NCBI GenBank assembly: GCA_910578275.1
Contig: CAJTPR010000002.1
Span: 124,001 to 188,000 of the forward strand
Source of the DNA: an uncultured Bacteroidales bacterium
Lineage (GTDB): Bacteria; Bacteroidota; Bacteroidia; Bacteroidales; P3
Reading direction: 5' to 3'
Length of the DNA stretch: 64,000 nt
The notes beneath the pieces were generated by a model. It saw nothing but the letters and a program-made list of their open reading frames with translations. It was not told where the DNA came from and made no database searches. Below, piece by piece: positions 35,599 through 44,412 of this stretch (position 1 is its first letter; every line of letters starts with the position of its first letter). The position numbers were made by a program, and so were the translations under genes.

Positions 35599-36204
35599 AT
35601 GAATAAGAGCAGTTTTAAAACAGTTATTCTCGCACTTTTGCTTGGTGCCTTTTCCGTTTCATGTCAAGAGAAACAGGGCGCGGCCGTATCGCAGGCTCCG
35701 GCTTCCGGCACGCCCGCCGTGGCCGTCGAAGGTCTTACGATCGCCACGGTGAACATCGACAGCATCAACATGGGCTACCAGCTTGTGGCCGACATCCAGC
35801 GCGAACTGGAGCGTACCGAAACCAGGCTGACCGCCGATGTGCAGAACCAGGCCGGCGCCTTCCAGAAGGAATACGAGAATTACCTGAAAATCGGCGCCAC
35901 GCTCACGTTGAGCGAGCAGCACAGGCGCGAGGAGGAACTCACCAAGAAACAGCAGTCCATCGGCGAATTGCAGCAAACGTACGCCAACCAGCTGGCCAGC
36001 CTTCAGGTGCAACGCATGGAAGAGGTGACCAGCCGCATATTGGATTTCGTGAAGCGTTACAACGAGCAGAACCGGAATTTCAGCATGATCATCTACACGG
36101 GGAAAAGCAGCAACATATTGTATTCGTTGCCTTCCATGGACATCACTTCGGCCATCTTGGACGGATTGAACAAGGAATATGCCGCCGAAAAGGCGAAAAA
36201 ATAG
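35599..36204 (+). CDS. OmpH/Skp-like lipoprotein
   Basis: The 201-residue product begins with a lipobox (SVSC near residue 22). After a short linker, a TIATVNIDSINMGYQ strand leads into long amphipathic helices (residues about 60-165), then a C-terminal strand region. This is the OmpH/Skp layout, a periplasmic chaperone holding unfolded outer-membrane proteins, here lipid-anchored. It lies 37 bases after recQ and 7 bases before nadC. Confidence 0.8.
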   Translation: MNKSSFKTVILALLLGAFSVSCQEKQGAAVSQAPASGTPAVAVEGLTIATVNIDSINMGYQLVADIQRELERTETRLTADVQNQAGAFQKEYENYLKIGATLTLSEQHRREEELTKKQQSIGELQQTYANQLASLQVQRMEEVTSRILDFVKRYNEQNRNFSMIIYTGKSSNILYSLPSMDITSAILDGLNKEYAAEKAKK

Positions 36205-36211
36205 CGGAGCC

Positions 36212-37069
36212 ATGCAGATTGACGAAGAAACGATGATGCGGGACTATATCCGCCTGGCGATAAGGGAAGACGTGGGTGACGGCGACCACACGACATTGTC
36301 TTGCATTCCGGCATCCGCCCGGGGCAAGGCCGTCCTGGTGGCCAAGGAAGCGGGGGTGATCGCCGGCATGGACGTGGCCCGAATGGTTTATGGCGAAGTG
36401 GATCCGCAGGTGAAGTTCACGCCTTTCGTGAAGGACGGCGACGAGGTGAACGTGGGCGACAAGGTGTTCGAGGTGGAAGGCGCGTCGCGTTCCATCCTGA
36501 CGGCCGAACGTTTGAGCCTGAACTATATCCAACGCATGAGCGGCATAGCCACCCATACGCGCAGCCTCGTGGAACTGATAGGAAAGGAAAGCAAGACCGT
36601 ATTGCTCGACACACGCAAGACCACGCCCAACAACCGTGTTTTTGAAAAGGCGGCGGTGAAGGTGGGCGGCGGCAGGAACCACAGGTTCGGCTTGTTCGAC
36701 ATGATCCTCATCAAGGACAACCATATCGATTTTGCCGGCGGTATCGGACAGGCCATCGATTCGGTGCATGCCTATCTGAAAGAGAAAGGCAAGGACCTGG
36801 CCATCGAAATAGAGGTGCGTTCGTTCGACGAACTGGAACAAGTCTTGCGGCACGGCGGGGTGAACCGCATCATGTTGGACAATTTCCGTCCCGAAGACAT
36901 CGAAAAGGCGGTGGCCATGATTGCCGGCAAGTACGAGACCGAGGCTTCGGGGGGCATAACAAGGGAGACGTTGGCACGTTATGCGGCCACGGGTGTCGAT
37001 TTCATTTCGGTAGGCGCGTTGACCCATCATATAAATTCGTTGGATTTGAGCCTGAAGGCGGTCCAGTAA
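36212..37069 (+). CDS. nadC: Nicotinate-nucleotide pyrophosphorylase (quinolinate phosphoribosyltransferase)
   Basis: The ATG at 36212 (285 residues) starts the conserved REDVGxGDHTT region; a frame extension to 36179 overlaps the previous gene. Key motifs are SGIATHTR, LLDTRKTTPNNR, VGGGRNHRFGLFDMILIKDNH and LDNF. It converts quinolinate and PRPP to nicotinate mononucleotide in NAD synthesis. It sits between the OmpH-like gene and purA. Confidence 0.95.
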   Translation: MQIDEETMMRDYIRLAIREDVGDGDHTTLSCIPASARGKAVLVAKEAGVIAGMDVARMVYGEVDPQVKFTPFVKDGDEVNVGDKVFEVEGASRSILTAERLSLNYIQRMSGIATHTRSLVELIGKESKTVLLDTRKTTPNNRVFEKAAVKVGGGRNHRFGLFDMILIKDNHIDFAGGIGQAIDSVHAYLKEKGKDLAIEIEVRSFDELEQVLRHGGVNRIMLDNFRPEDIEKAVAMIAGKYETEASGGITRETLARYAATGVDFISVGALTHHINSLDLSLKAVQ

Positions 37070-37080
37070 AAAACAGCAAG

Positions 37081-38382
37081 ATGCAAAAGTCAAAGATTGA
37101 TGTGATTTTGGGAATCCAGTGGGGTGATGAGGGTAAAGGGAAGATCGTGGACGTGCTGGCTCCCCGCTATGATATTATCGCCCGTTTCCAGGGCGGACCG
37201 AATGCCGGTCATACGATCAAGTTCGGTGGCGCCACGCATGTCTTGCATACCATTCCTTCCGGCATTTTCCATGAGGGGAAGGTGAACGTGATCGGCAACG
37301 GCGTGTTGGTGGACGCCTGCATCTTTTGCAGGGAAATCGCCGAATTGCGCCAGGCGGGCGTCGAACCGCGTCGACGCATGAAAATATCCGACAAGGCGCA
37401 TTTGATCCTGCCCACGCACCGGATGTTGGACGCCGCGCTCGAGCAGCGCAAGGGAGCAAGGAAGATAGGTTCGACCGTGAAGGGCATCGGCCCCGCATAT
37501 ACCGACAAGACGGCCCGTTGCGGGCTTCGGATGGGAGACATCTTCAGCACCGACTTCACCCGGAAATACCGCGAATTGAAAGAAGAACATCTTTCCCAGC
37601 TCGCGCATTACGGATTCGACGCGGAATCCGCCCTGATCGACCAGATGCCTTGGCAGGAGTATGAGAAGCAATGGCTGGCGGGTATCGAGGAGTTGCGCGG
37701 CTTCGAGGTGGTTTCCACCGAATTCTACCTGGACGAAGCCATGCGGCAAGGCAAGAAGATACTGGCCGAGGGCGCGCAAGGCACCTTGCTCGACGTGGAT
37801 TTCGGATCCTATCCTTTCGTGACCTCTTCGAGTACCGTCACCGCCGGCGTTTGCGTGGGACTGGGCGTGCCGCCTTCTGCCATAGGCAAGGTGTACGGCA
37901 TATTCAAGGCGTATTGCACGAGGGTGGGAAGCGGCCCGTTTCCTACCGAACTGGACGACGAGACAGGCGAGACGTTGCGGCGCAACGGACACGAATTCGG
38001 GGCTACCACCGGGCGTTCCAGACGTACCGGCTGGTTGGACCTGCCCGCCTTGCGCTATACCTTGATGGTGAACGGAATCACCGACTTGGTGATGATGAAA
38101 GCCGACGTGATGGACGATTTTCCTGTCTTGAAGGTAGCCGAATCGTACCGGATGGACGGGAAGCGGGTGGAAAATTATCCCGATACCGAAACGGCGGAGA
38201 ATGTGGAGCCCGTCTACGTGGAGATGCCGGGTTGGCAGAGGCCGCTTTCCGGTATCCGCGACTATGCGGCCTTGCCCGCCGCGTTCAAGGCTTATGTGGA
38301 ATACATAGGAAAGAACACGGGTTTGGACATCAAGATGATTTCGGTGGGTCCCGACAGGGAAGAAACGATAATGAATGCGTAG
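37081..38382 (+). CDS. purA: Adenylosuccinate synthase
   Basis: The 433-residue product has the GTP-binding GDEGKGK loop near residue 15, GPNAGHT (near 39), and the GPxYTDK and TTGRSRRTGWLD segments. It links aspartate to IMP in AMP synthesis. The next gene starts inside its last codons (8-base overlap), suggesting coupled translation. Confidence 0.97.
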   Translation: MQKSKIDVILGIQWGDEGKGKIVDVLAPRYDIIARFQGGPNAGHTIKFGGATHVLHTIPSGIFHEGKVNVIGNGVLVDACIFCREIAELRQAGVEPRRRMKISDKAHLILPTHRMLDAALEQRKGARKIGSTVKGIGPAYTDKTARCGLRMGDIFSTDFTRKYRELKEEHLSQLAHYGFDAESALIDQMPWQEYEKQWLAGIEELRGFEVVSTEFYLDEAMRQGKKILAEGAQGTLLDVDFGSYPFVTSSSTVTAGVCVGLGVPPSAIGKVYGIFKAYCTRVGSGPFPTELDDETGETLRRNGHEFGATTGRSRRTGWLDLPALRYTLMVNGITDLVMMKADVMDDFPVLKVAESYRMDGKRVENYPDTETAENVEPVYVEMPGWQRPLSGIRDYAALPAAFKAYVEYIGKNTGLDIKMISVGPDREETIMNA

Positions 38383-39805
38383 ATACCTCGCCAAGTTTCT
38401 TTTGTTCGCCTGTGTCCTTTTCGCGGGAACGGGGCATGTCGCGGCGCAACGCGTCCCGTGGTCGGACGTGCCCAAGGAGGTAGTGGAAAGCTTTTACCTG
38501 GCTCATCCGCGTTCGGAATGGAAAATCGTGCATTGGGAGTTGGCCGACATGGGCTATGTTTCGCGCATCAACCTGGAACCGAAGGAAATCAGTTCCCTTT
38601 TCCAGGCCAACGGCGAATGGGTGAGTACTCGCCGGGTGGTTCCCGAAAGCCAGTTGCCCTTGTTCGCGCACGATTTTATCAGCGAGAAATACGCGTTCTA
38701 CACGCTCAGGTCCTGCACGTATGAGGAAGACCGCTGGCAGGGTCGGCATTATTACGCCTTGTTGTCGATTTACGGCATAGAGGGATACCTTACCGAGGTC
38801 TGCTTCGACTTGAAGGGAAACGTGGTGAGCATCGACGGCGAGGAAATAGAGGACTTGGACGAGTTCGAGCCGCTTACCGAAGAAGAGGTGTTGCGGTTGC
38901 AGCAGAACGAGATGTTTGTCGATGACGAATTGAGGCTTGTGGAGGAAACCCGCCAGCAGTCGCATGCCGATTCGGTGAAGCAGGAGAAACGGCAACGTAA
39001 GATGATCTACAAGCCGCAGACCCGGCGGCAGTTCATTGCGGCCAAGGTTTCGGTGCAATCGAAGCGGGCTCGCCAGCAGATGGAAGACGAGAACGATTCC
39101 TTGACGGCGGAAAAGCAAGCCGGAGCCGCCGCCAAGCCCGTTGAACCCCGTCAGGAGATTGCCGTGGACGCGAGGGAGGCCGAAAGGGAGGCGCCTTCGT
39201 CGGTAGCATCTCCGGAATCCGAGGAGAGAGGCGAGGTGGTCGCCGTGAACGGGAAGGAAAGTAGCGAGGATCCGGTTTCGGAGGCCAAGCCCGTGACACG
39301 CATGGAAAACATGGTTTCGGGCATGGAGGGCGGACGGTTGCCGACGACCAGGATGTCGGTCAAGAACCTGTTCCCGGCTTCGGTGCAAAAGGTTTTCGAC
39401 CATCGTTTTCCCAAGGCCGAGAACGTGAAGCAGTACCGCGACACGAACGGGGATTATCGCGCCATTTTCATGAATTTCGGACAACGCGCCGAGGCGGTGA
39501 TCCTTGCCGACGGCACTCATACCACTACCGCCTTGTTCTTCGGCAAGAAGGACATTTCGTATCCCATCATGCAATATATCTTGAATTCTCCGGAAAAGTA
39601 TCGTTTCGAGACGGGCAAGCGGGTGGTTTACGAATCACGGTACAGGCAGCGGTTTCCGGCAGAGAAAAAACCGAAAAACTATTACGAGATCGTGGTTTGG
39701 ATAAAGGACAAGGCCACCAAGGAGAGGAAATATTTCATGCTGACCTTCGACCACAAGGCCCATTTCGTTTCAAAGGTTCCGTATGATTACAGCAAGTTGC
39801 GATAG
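38375..39805 (+). CDS. Exported protein with two PepSY-like regions and a charged linker
   Basis: The 476-residue product has a signal peptide (ending HVAAQ). Residues about 28-155 resemble a Bacteroidota PepSY-like (BLIP-like) domain, with VPKEVVESFYLAHPRSEWKIVHWE and a DLKGNVVSID strand. Residues about 170-310 are a highly charged, probably disordered linker. Residues about 325-475 form a second such domain, with FPASVQKVFDHRFPKAENVKQY. Function is unknown. It overlaps purA by 8 bases and the OstA-like gene by 23, so these genes are tightly coupled; an envelope role is inferred from the latter. Confidence 0.72.
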   Translation: MRRYLAKFLLFACVLFAGTGHVAAQRVPWSDVPKEVVESFYLAHPRSEWKIVHWELADMGYVSRINLEPKEISSLFQANGEWVSTRRVVPESQLPLFAHDFISEKYAFYTLRSCTYEEDRWQGRHYYALLSIYGIEGYLTEVCFDLKGNVVSIDGEEIEDLDEFEPLTEEEVLRLQQNEMFVDDELRLVEETRQQSHADSVKQEKRQRKMIYKPQTRRQFIAAKVSVQSKRARQQMEDENDSLTAEKQAGAAAKPVEPRQEIAVDAREAEREAPSSVASPESEERGEVVAVNGKESSEDPVSEAKPVTRMENMVSGMEGGRLPTTRMSVKNLFPASVQKVFDHRFPKAENVKQYRDTNGDYRAIFMNFGQRAEAVILADGTHTTTALFFGKKDISYPIMQYILNSPEKYRFETGKRVVYESRYRQRFPAEKKPKNYYEIVVWIKDKATKERKYFMLTFDHKAHFVSKVPYDYSKLR

Positions 39806-41324
39806 GAAAACGTCCGCAAGGGGCCGGCTTTTCCGTGCGGCCTGGGTGGCGGGACTTTTCCTGCCCGTTTTCCACGCGGTCTTCGCCCAGTCGTTTACGG
39901 GGGATTCCATCGTCAGTTTGCCCGCCCGCCCCGGCGTCTACCGTCTGGTGGGGCATGTGAAGATAGAACACGGCGGGAACCGCATCTTCAGCGACTATGC
40001 CGACTATGACCAGAGAACGGGTTCCTGCCAGGCCTACGACAATTTGCGCATCCATACTTCGGATAACGTCTACATCACGGGCGAAGTGCTGGATTACGAC
40101 GGAGCCACCGGTTCGTACGTGGTGGACCGCAACGTGGTGATGAAGGACGGCCGGATGACCATGGAAACGCCCTCCTTGCTTTACGAGGGTCGTCAAAACA
40201 GGGCTTATTACAAGAACGGGGGACGTATGGTTTCGGGCGAGACGGAACTGACGTCGTTGCGGGGTTATTACGACGGCCGCACGGAAATGTTCCATTGTTT
40301 CGACAGCGTGGTGATCGTGAATCCGGACTACACGATATGGACCGATTCGTTGCATTACGGGAAAAACGGCCTTACCCGGTTCAGGGGGCATACCGACATC
40401 GAGACGTCCGACTATTTCATGTACGGAGGCCGGGGATGGTTCAACCAGGATGAGAACAAGGTGAGCCTGCAAAAGGACGCCTACGTGAAGACGAAGACTT
40501 CGCAAACCCTCTATGGCGACAGCATCTATTACGATTTGGCGCGGAAGGGCGGCAAGGTCTTCGGGAACGTTTACATTCTCGACACGTTGCGTGACTGCCA
40601 CCTCAAAGGAGATTATGCCGAGAACGACGAAGTGGCGGGTTATGCGATGATTACCGAAAGTCCGCGCGGGGTGATGGTGGAGAACGGGGATTCGTTGTTC
40701 GTGGCGGGCGACACGATGGTGATGACCTACGACACGGCACGCCATGTGAAGGGGTTGTTCGTGTATCACGACGTCCGTTTTTTCAGGGAAGGCATCCAGG
40801 GAAAATGCGATTCGCTCGCTTATTGTCATGCCGACACCTTGATGCGGCTTTTCCACGAACCGAGGGTGTGGCTGCAAGGCTATCAGATAGACGGCGACAC
40901 GATAAAGGTTTGGTTCTCGGACAACAAGCCGGAAAAGGTGCTGATACAGGAGAACGCTTTCGTCACCACGCCTGTTTCCGAACCGCAGGCTTACTACAAT
41001 CAGGTGAAAGGCAGGCGGATATGGGGTTATTTCAACGACAGTTCGCAATTCAGGTTGGCACACGTCATCGGCGCGGCGCAATCGATTTACTATGTATTGG
41101 GTGAAAATCCGGGGGAATTGCTCGGCGTGAACAAGACGGAGAGCCAAAGCCTGAAGATGTATTTCAAAGACAATGAGGTGCAAGGGGTGACGGTGGTCAA
41201 GCCGTCGCGTACGGCGCTTTATCCGGCAGGCGACTTGACGACGCGCGAGCGGACATTGCGCGGTTTTCATTGGAAGCCCGAGTCCTGGCCGCGTTCCAAA
41301 TTCGACATTTACCCGGTTTGGTAG
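39783..41324 (+). CDS. OstA-like (LptA/LptD N-domain type) protein
   Basis: The 513-residue product has a signal peptide and a repeated beta-jelly-roll of the OstA/LptA family, seen as recurring pairs such as GHVKIEHGGNRIFSDYADYD, ITGEVLDYD and LQKDAYVKTKTSQTLYGDSIYY. In Bacteroidota such OstA-like proteins are thought to bridge LPS across the periplasm, as LptA does. It lacks the barrel of full LptD. It is translated from a start inside the preceding gene and ends 25 bases before pssA. Confidence 0.82.
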   Translation: MITASCDRKTSARGRLFRAAWVAGLFLPVFHAVFAQSFTGDSIVSLPARPGVYRLVGHVKIEHGGNRIFSDYADYDQRTGSCQAYDNLRIHTSDNVYITGEVLDYDGATGSYVVDRNVVMKDGRMTMETPSLLYEGRQNRAYYKNGGRMVSGETELTSLRGYYDGRTEMFHCFDSVVIVNPDYTIWTDSLHYGKNGLTRFRGHTDIETSDYFMYGGRGWFNQDENKVSLQKDAYVKTKTSQTLYGDSIYYDLARKGGKVFGNVYILDTLRDCHLKGDYAENDEVAGYAMITESPRGVMVENGDSLFVAGDTMVMTYDTARHVKGLFVYHDVRFFREGIQGKCDSLAYCHADTLMRLFHEPRVWLQGYQIDGDTIKVWFSDNKPEKVLIQENAFVTTPVSEPQAYYNQVKGRRIWGYFNDSSQFRLAHVIGAAQSIYYVLGENPGELLGVNKTESQSLKMYFKDNEVQGVTVVKPSRTALYPAGDLTTRERTLRGFHWKPESWPRSKFDIYPVW

Positions 41325-41335
41325 CGGTTTTTTAT

Positions 41336-41343
41336 TACCTTTG
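41336..41343 (+). promoter_or_regulatory. -7 box just before pssA
   Basis: TACCTTTG is an exact -7 element lying six bases before the ATG at 41350, so transcription would start at or next to the start codon. The nearest TTTG (41317-41320) is only 15 bases upstream, shorter than usual. Confidence 0.6.
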
Positions 41344-41349
41344 CCGGTC

Positions 41350-42048
41350 ATGCTCGTCAAGAAGATTCCCAATATTCTTACCCTCTGCAACTTGCTGTGC
41401 GGATGCATGTCGATGACGTATGCGTTCGGCGGTCATTTGCGCGTGGCTTCCTGTTTCATCTTCTTGGCGGCGGTCTTCGACTTCCTGGACGGTCTGGTTG
41501 CCCGGTGGCTGGATGCAAGAAGCCCGATCGGGGGCCAATTGGATTCGCTTTCCGATGTGGTGAGTTTCGGGGTGGCTCCTTCCGTATTGGCCTACCTGAT
41601 GTTGTCTTCGCAGCCCTCATGGGGACATTATTGGGCTTGTACGGCATTTGTCATGGCGGCCGCTTCGGCCTACCGCCTGGCCAGGTTCAACATTTGTCAC
41701 GACGAAGATTCATTCAGGGGCATGCCTGTGCCGGCGAACGGGATCTTTTGGGCTTCTCTCGCCTTTCATGCGGGCAATGCCGGCGTCTTTCTCAAGGGAG
41801 GATACCTGTTGGCCTTGGTGGCGGTCATGTCTTTCTTGCTGGTTTGCAATTACCGTATGTTCTCGTTCAAGATAAGAAACCGTTCCTGGCAGGCGCAAAA
41901 GGTGGTTTATGTCTTTTCGGGCACGGCGATCGTGCTTTTCGCGTTGTTCGGCTTCCTGGGTCTGGCGGGCACGGTCATATTGTACCCGTTCTTCTCGTGG
42001 GTGCATTTCCAAATGGAGTCGCGCGAAACCAGAAAAAACATATCATAG
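41350..42048 (+). CDS. pssA: CDP-diacylglycerol--serine O-phosphatidyltransferase
   Basis: The 232-residue membrane protein carries the CDP-alcohol phosphatidyltransferase signature DGLVAR...G...D...D (about residues 46-68) and about seven hydrophobic helices. It makes phosphatidylserine, the precursor of phosphatidylethanolamine. I use the ATG at 41350 because an upstream in-frame TTG at 41341 lies inside the promoter box. The protein begins MLVKKIPNILTLCNLLCG, matching family N-termini. purS starts 2 bases after its stop. Confidence 0.94.
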   Translation: MLVKKIPNILTLCNLLCGCMSMTYAFGGHLRVASCFIFLAAVFDFLDGLVARWLDARSPIGGQLDSLSDVVSFGVAPSVLAYLMLSSQPSWGHYWACTAFVMAAASAYRLARFNICHDEDSFRGMPVPANGIFWASLAFHAGNAGVFLKGGYLLALVAVMSFLLVCNYRMFSFKIRNRSWQAQKVVYVFSGTAIVLFALFGFLGLAGTVILYPFFSWVHFQMESRETRKNIS

Positions 42049-42049
42049 C

Positions 42050-42301
42050 ATGAAATACAAGGCAGAAGTAAACGTGATGCCGCTCAAGGCATTGCTCGAT
42101 CCTCAAGGCAAGGCCGTGGAAGCCCGCTTGCACGACATGGGCGTGAAGGCGGCGGGAGCGGTCCGCGTCGGAAAACACATTACCCTCGAAGTGGAGGCGT
42201 CCGATGAGAAACAGGCGGCCATGACGGTGGAAAAAGCCTGCAAGGAACTGTTGCATAATCCTATCATGGAAAGCTACGAGTACAAGCTGGAAAAGGCATA
42301 A
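42050..42301 (+). CDS. purS: Phosphoribosylformylglycinamidine synthase PurS subunit
   Basis: The 83-residue product matches PurS throughout: KYKAEVNVMPL, LDPQGKAVE, VRVGKHITLEVEA and NPIMESYEY. PurS joins PurL and PurQ in the fourth step of purine synthesis when PurL is of the small type. Neither purQ nor purL is in the window. The ATG lies 2 bases after the pssA stop, and dsbD follows after 44 bases. Confidence 0.92.
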   Translation: MKYKAEVNVMPLKALLDPQGKAVEARLHDMGVKAAGAVRVGKHITLEVEASDEKQAAMTVEKACKELLHNPIMESYEYKLEKA

Positions 42302-42345
42302 CCGGCGGAAAAAAACAAGAAGAAATCAAAAAACAAACAAATAAA

Positions 42346-44397
42346 ATGAAAAGATTATTGTTTGCAGCATGGGGGTTCCTCCTTTTCGTTTCGGGTGGTC
42401 TCGCCCAGGAGAATCCCGTGAAATGGGCATGTTCCGTAAATTATCTGGACGGCAACCAGGCCGAATTGGTGATGAAGGCCACCGTAGAGGGCGGATACCA
42501 TCTTTATTCGCAGTTCATGGAAGACGGCGGCCCCATTCCTACCACGTTCAATTTTCCCGAATCGGGAGACTTCAAGAAAAACGGCAAGGTTTCCGAAAGC
42601 CCCAAGCCTATCGAGGAAACCGACGAGACTTTCGGCACGCTGGTGCGTTTTTTCGCCAAGAACGCCGAATTCAGGCAAAGGATAACCATCCGTTCGGCCG
42701 TTGACTTCGAGATAGCCGCCACGGTGGACTATCAGGTTTGCGACGACGAGACATGTATTCCTTTCTCCGACATCGATCTCAGGTTCAAGGTGAAAGGCGT
42801 CGCTCCGGTGGCGGCCGCGGAACAACCCGGAACCAAGGAAGATGCCGTCGGAGTCGAAGCCGGTTCCCAGGATGCGGCGCAAGAGGTCTCCGATCGGAAG
42901 GCGGAACCCGAAGCCGTGCTCGTTGCCGAGGAACCCGCGTCCGAAGAATCCTTGGCAGGTTTCTTCCTTTTGGCGATCCTGGCCGGTCTGGCCGCGGTGT
43001 TCACCCCTTGCGTGTTCCCGATGATTCCCATGACGGTCTCGTTCTTCATGGATACGGATGACGGCTCTTCCCGCAAGGCGGGCATTATCAAGGGAGCCAT
43101 CTTTACGTTGTCCATTACGTTGATATATACCTTGATAGGTGGTATCGTGGCCATTACCAAGAGTGCCGACTTCGCCAACGTGCTCAGCACGCATTGGATT
43201 CCCAACCTCATTTTCTTCCTGCTTTTCCTCTTGTTCGCCTTTTCTTTCTTCGGAATGTTCGAAATCACGCTGCCTTCGGGCCTGTCGAACAAGCTGGACG
43301 CCAAGGCCGACAACGGCGGTTATATTTCCGCTTTCTTCATGGCGGCGGTACTGGCTATCGTTTCTTTCTCCTGCACGGGTCCTTTCGTGGCCACCTTGCT
43401 GGTCGAGGCGGCGATGGGCACCTCGGTGCTGAAGCCTTTGTTGGGCATGTTCTTCTTCGGTCTGGCGATGGGCTTGCCTTTCTTCGTACTTTCGCTCTTC
43501 CCCTCCTTGCTTGCCAAGATGCCCAAATCCGGCGGCTGGCTCAATTCGGTCAAGGTGGTGTTCGCTTTCATCTTGCTGGCTTTCGGCATGAAGTTCCTTT
43601 TGAACATCGACCAGGTATATGAGTTGCACATCTTTACCCGCGAGGTCTATTTGGCTATCTGGATCGTGAACTTCACGTTGATGGGGCTCTACTTGTTGGG
43701 CAAGATCAAGTTCTCGCACGATTCGGACGTGCCGCATGTGGGCGTGTTCCGTCTGTTGCTGGTCATGGTCACCTTCACGTTCGTCCTTTACTTGGTTCCG
43801 GGCATGTTCGGTGCTCCGTTGAAGATGATTTCCAGCCTGGTTCCGCCGCTCACCACCCAGCAGTTCAATCTCGATCGTCCCGCCGCGGCCAACACCGTGG
43901 CCATGCCCGGCGCCGTGCAGGAACTTTGCGACACGCCCAAGTATGCCGACAGGTTGCATCTGCCTTTCAACTTGCAGGGATATTTCGATTACGAGGAAGG
44001 TCTGGCCTGCGCCAGGGAACAGGGCAAGCCCGTCTTCATCGATTTCAAGGGGCATGCCTGTGCCAATTGCAAGAAGATGGAAAACGACGTATGGTCTGAT
44101 GCCCGTGTCCAGGAGTTGTTGAAGAAATACGTGATCGTGGCCATGTATTGCGATGACAAGACCGAACTTCCCCAGGCCGAATGGGTGACTTCTTCCATCG
44201 ACGGCAAGGTGAAGAAGACGATGGGCAAGCGCAATGCCGATTTCCAGGTGACGCGCTTCAAGACAAACACGCTTCCTTACTATCACCTGCTGGATGCCGA
44301 CGGCAATCCGATCGTTGAAAAGGGTTACGGCTACGACGGCGACGTGGATGCCTTTATCGCCTATCTGCAAGCGGGTCTGGACGCGTTCCGCAAGTAA
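42346..44397 (+). CDS. dsbD: Thiol:disulfide interchange protein DsbD
   Basis: The 683-residue product has a signal peptide (ending GGLAQ), an N-terminal DsbD-alpha domain with the CDDETC pair (about residues 131-136), a membrane domain of about eight helices with conserved Cys222 (FTPCVFP) and Cys343 (FSCTGPF), and a C-terminal thioredoxin domain with the CANC motif at 572-575. It carries electrons from the cytoplasm to periplasmic proteins. All six redox cysteines are present. A Stealth-type gene starts 15 bases later. Confidence 0.95.
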   Translation: MKRLLFAAWGFLLFVSGGLAQENPVKWACSVNYLDGNQAELVMKATVEGGYHLYSQFMEDGGPIPTTFNFPESGDFKKNGKVSESPKPIEETDETFGTLVRFFAKNAEFRQRITIRSAVDFEIAATVDYQVCDDETCIPFSDIDLRFKVKGVAPVAAAEQPGTKEDAVGVEAGSQDAAQEVSDRKAEPEAVLVAEEPASEESLAGFFLLAILAGLAAVFTPCVFPMIPMTVSFFMDTDDGSSRKAGIIKGAIFTLSITLIYTLIGGIVAITKSADFANVLSTHWIPNLIFFLLFLLFAFSFFGMFEITLPSGLSNKLDAKADNGGYISAFFMAAVLAIVSFSCTGPFVATLLVEAAMGTSVLKPLLGMFFFGLAMGLPFFVLSLFPSLLAKMPKSGGWLNSVKVVFAFILLAFGMKFLLNIDQVYELHIFTREVYLAIWIVNFTLMGLYLLGKIKFSHDSDVPHVGVFRLLLVMVTFTFVLYLVPGMFGAPLKMISSLVPPLTTQQFNLDRPAAANTVAMPGAVQELCDTPKYADRLHLPFNLQGYFDYEEGLACAREQGKPVFIDFKGHACANCKKMENDVWSDARVQELLKKYVIVAMYCDDKTELPQAEWVTSSIDGKVKKTMGKRNADFQVTRFKTNTLPYYHLLDADGNPIVEKGYGYDGDVDAFIAYLQAGLDAFRK

Positions 44398-44412
44398 ATA
44401 GATTTCAAGATC

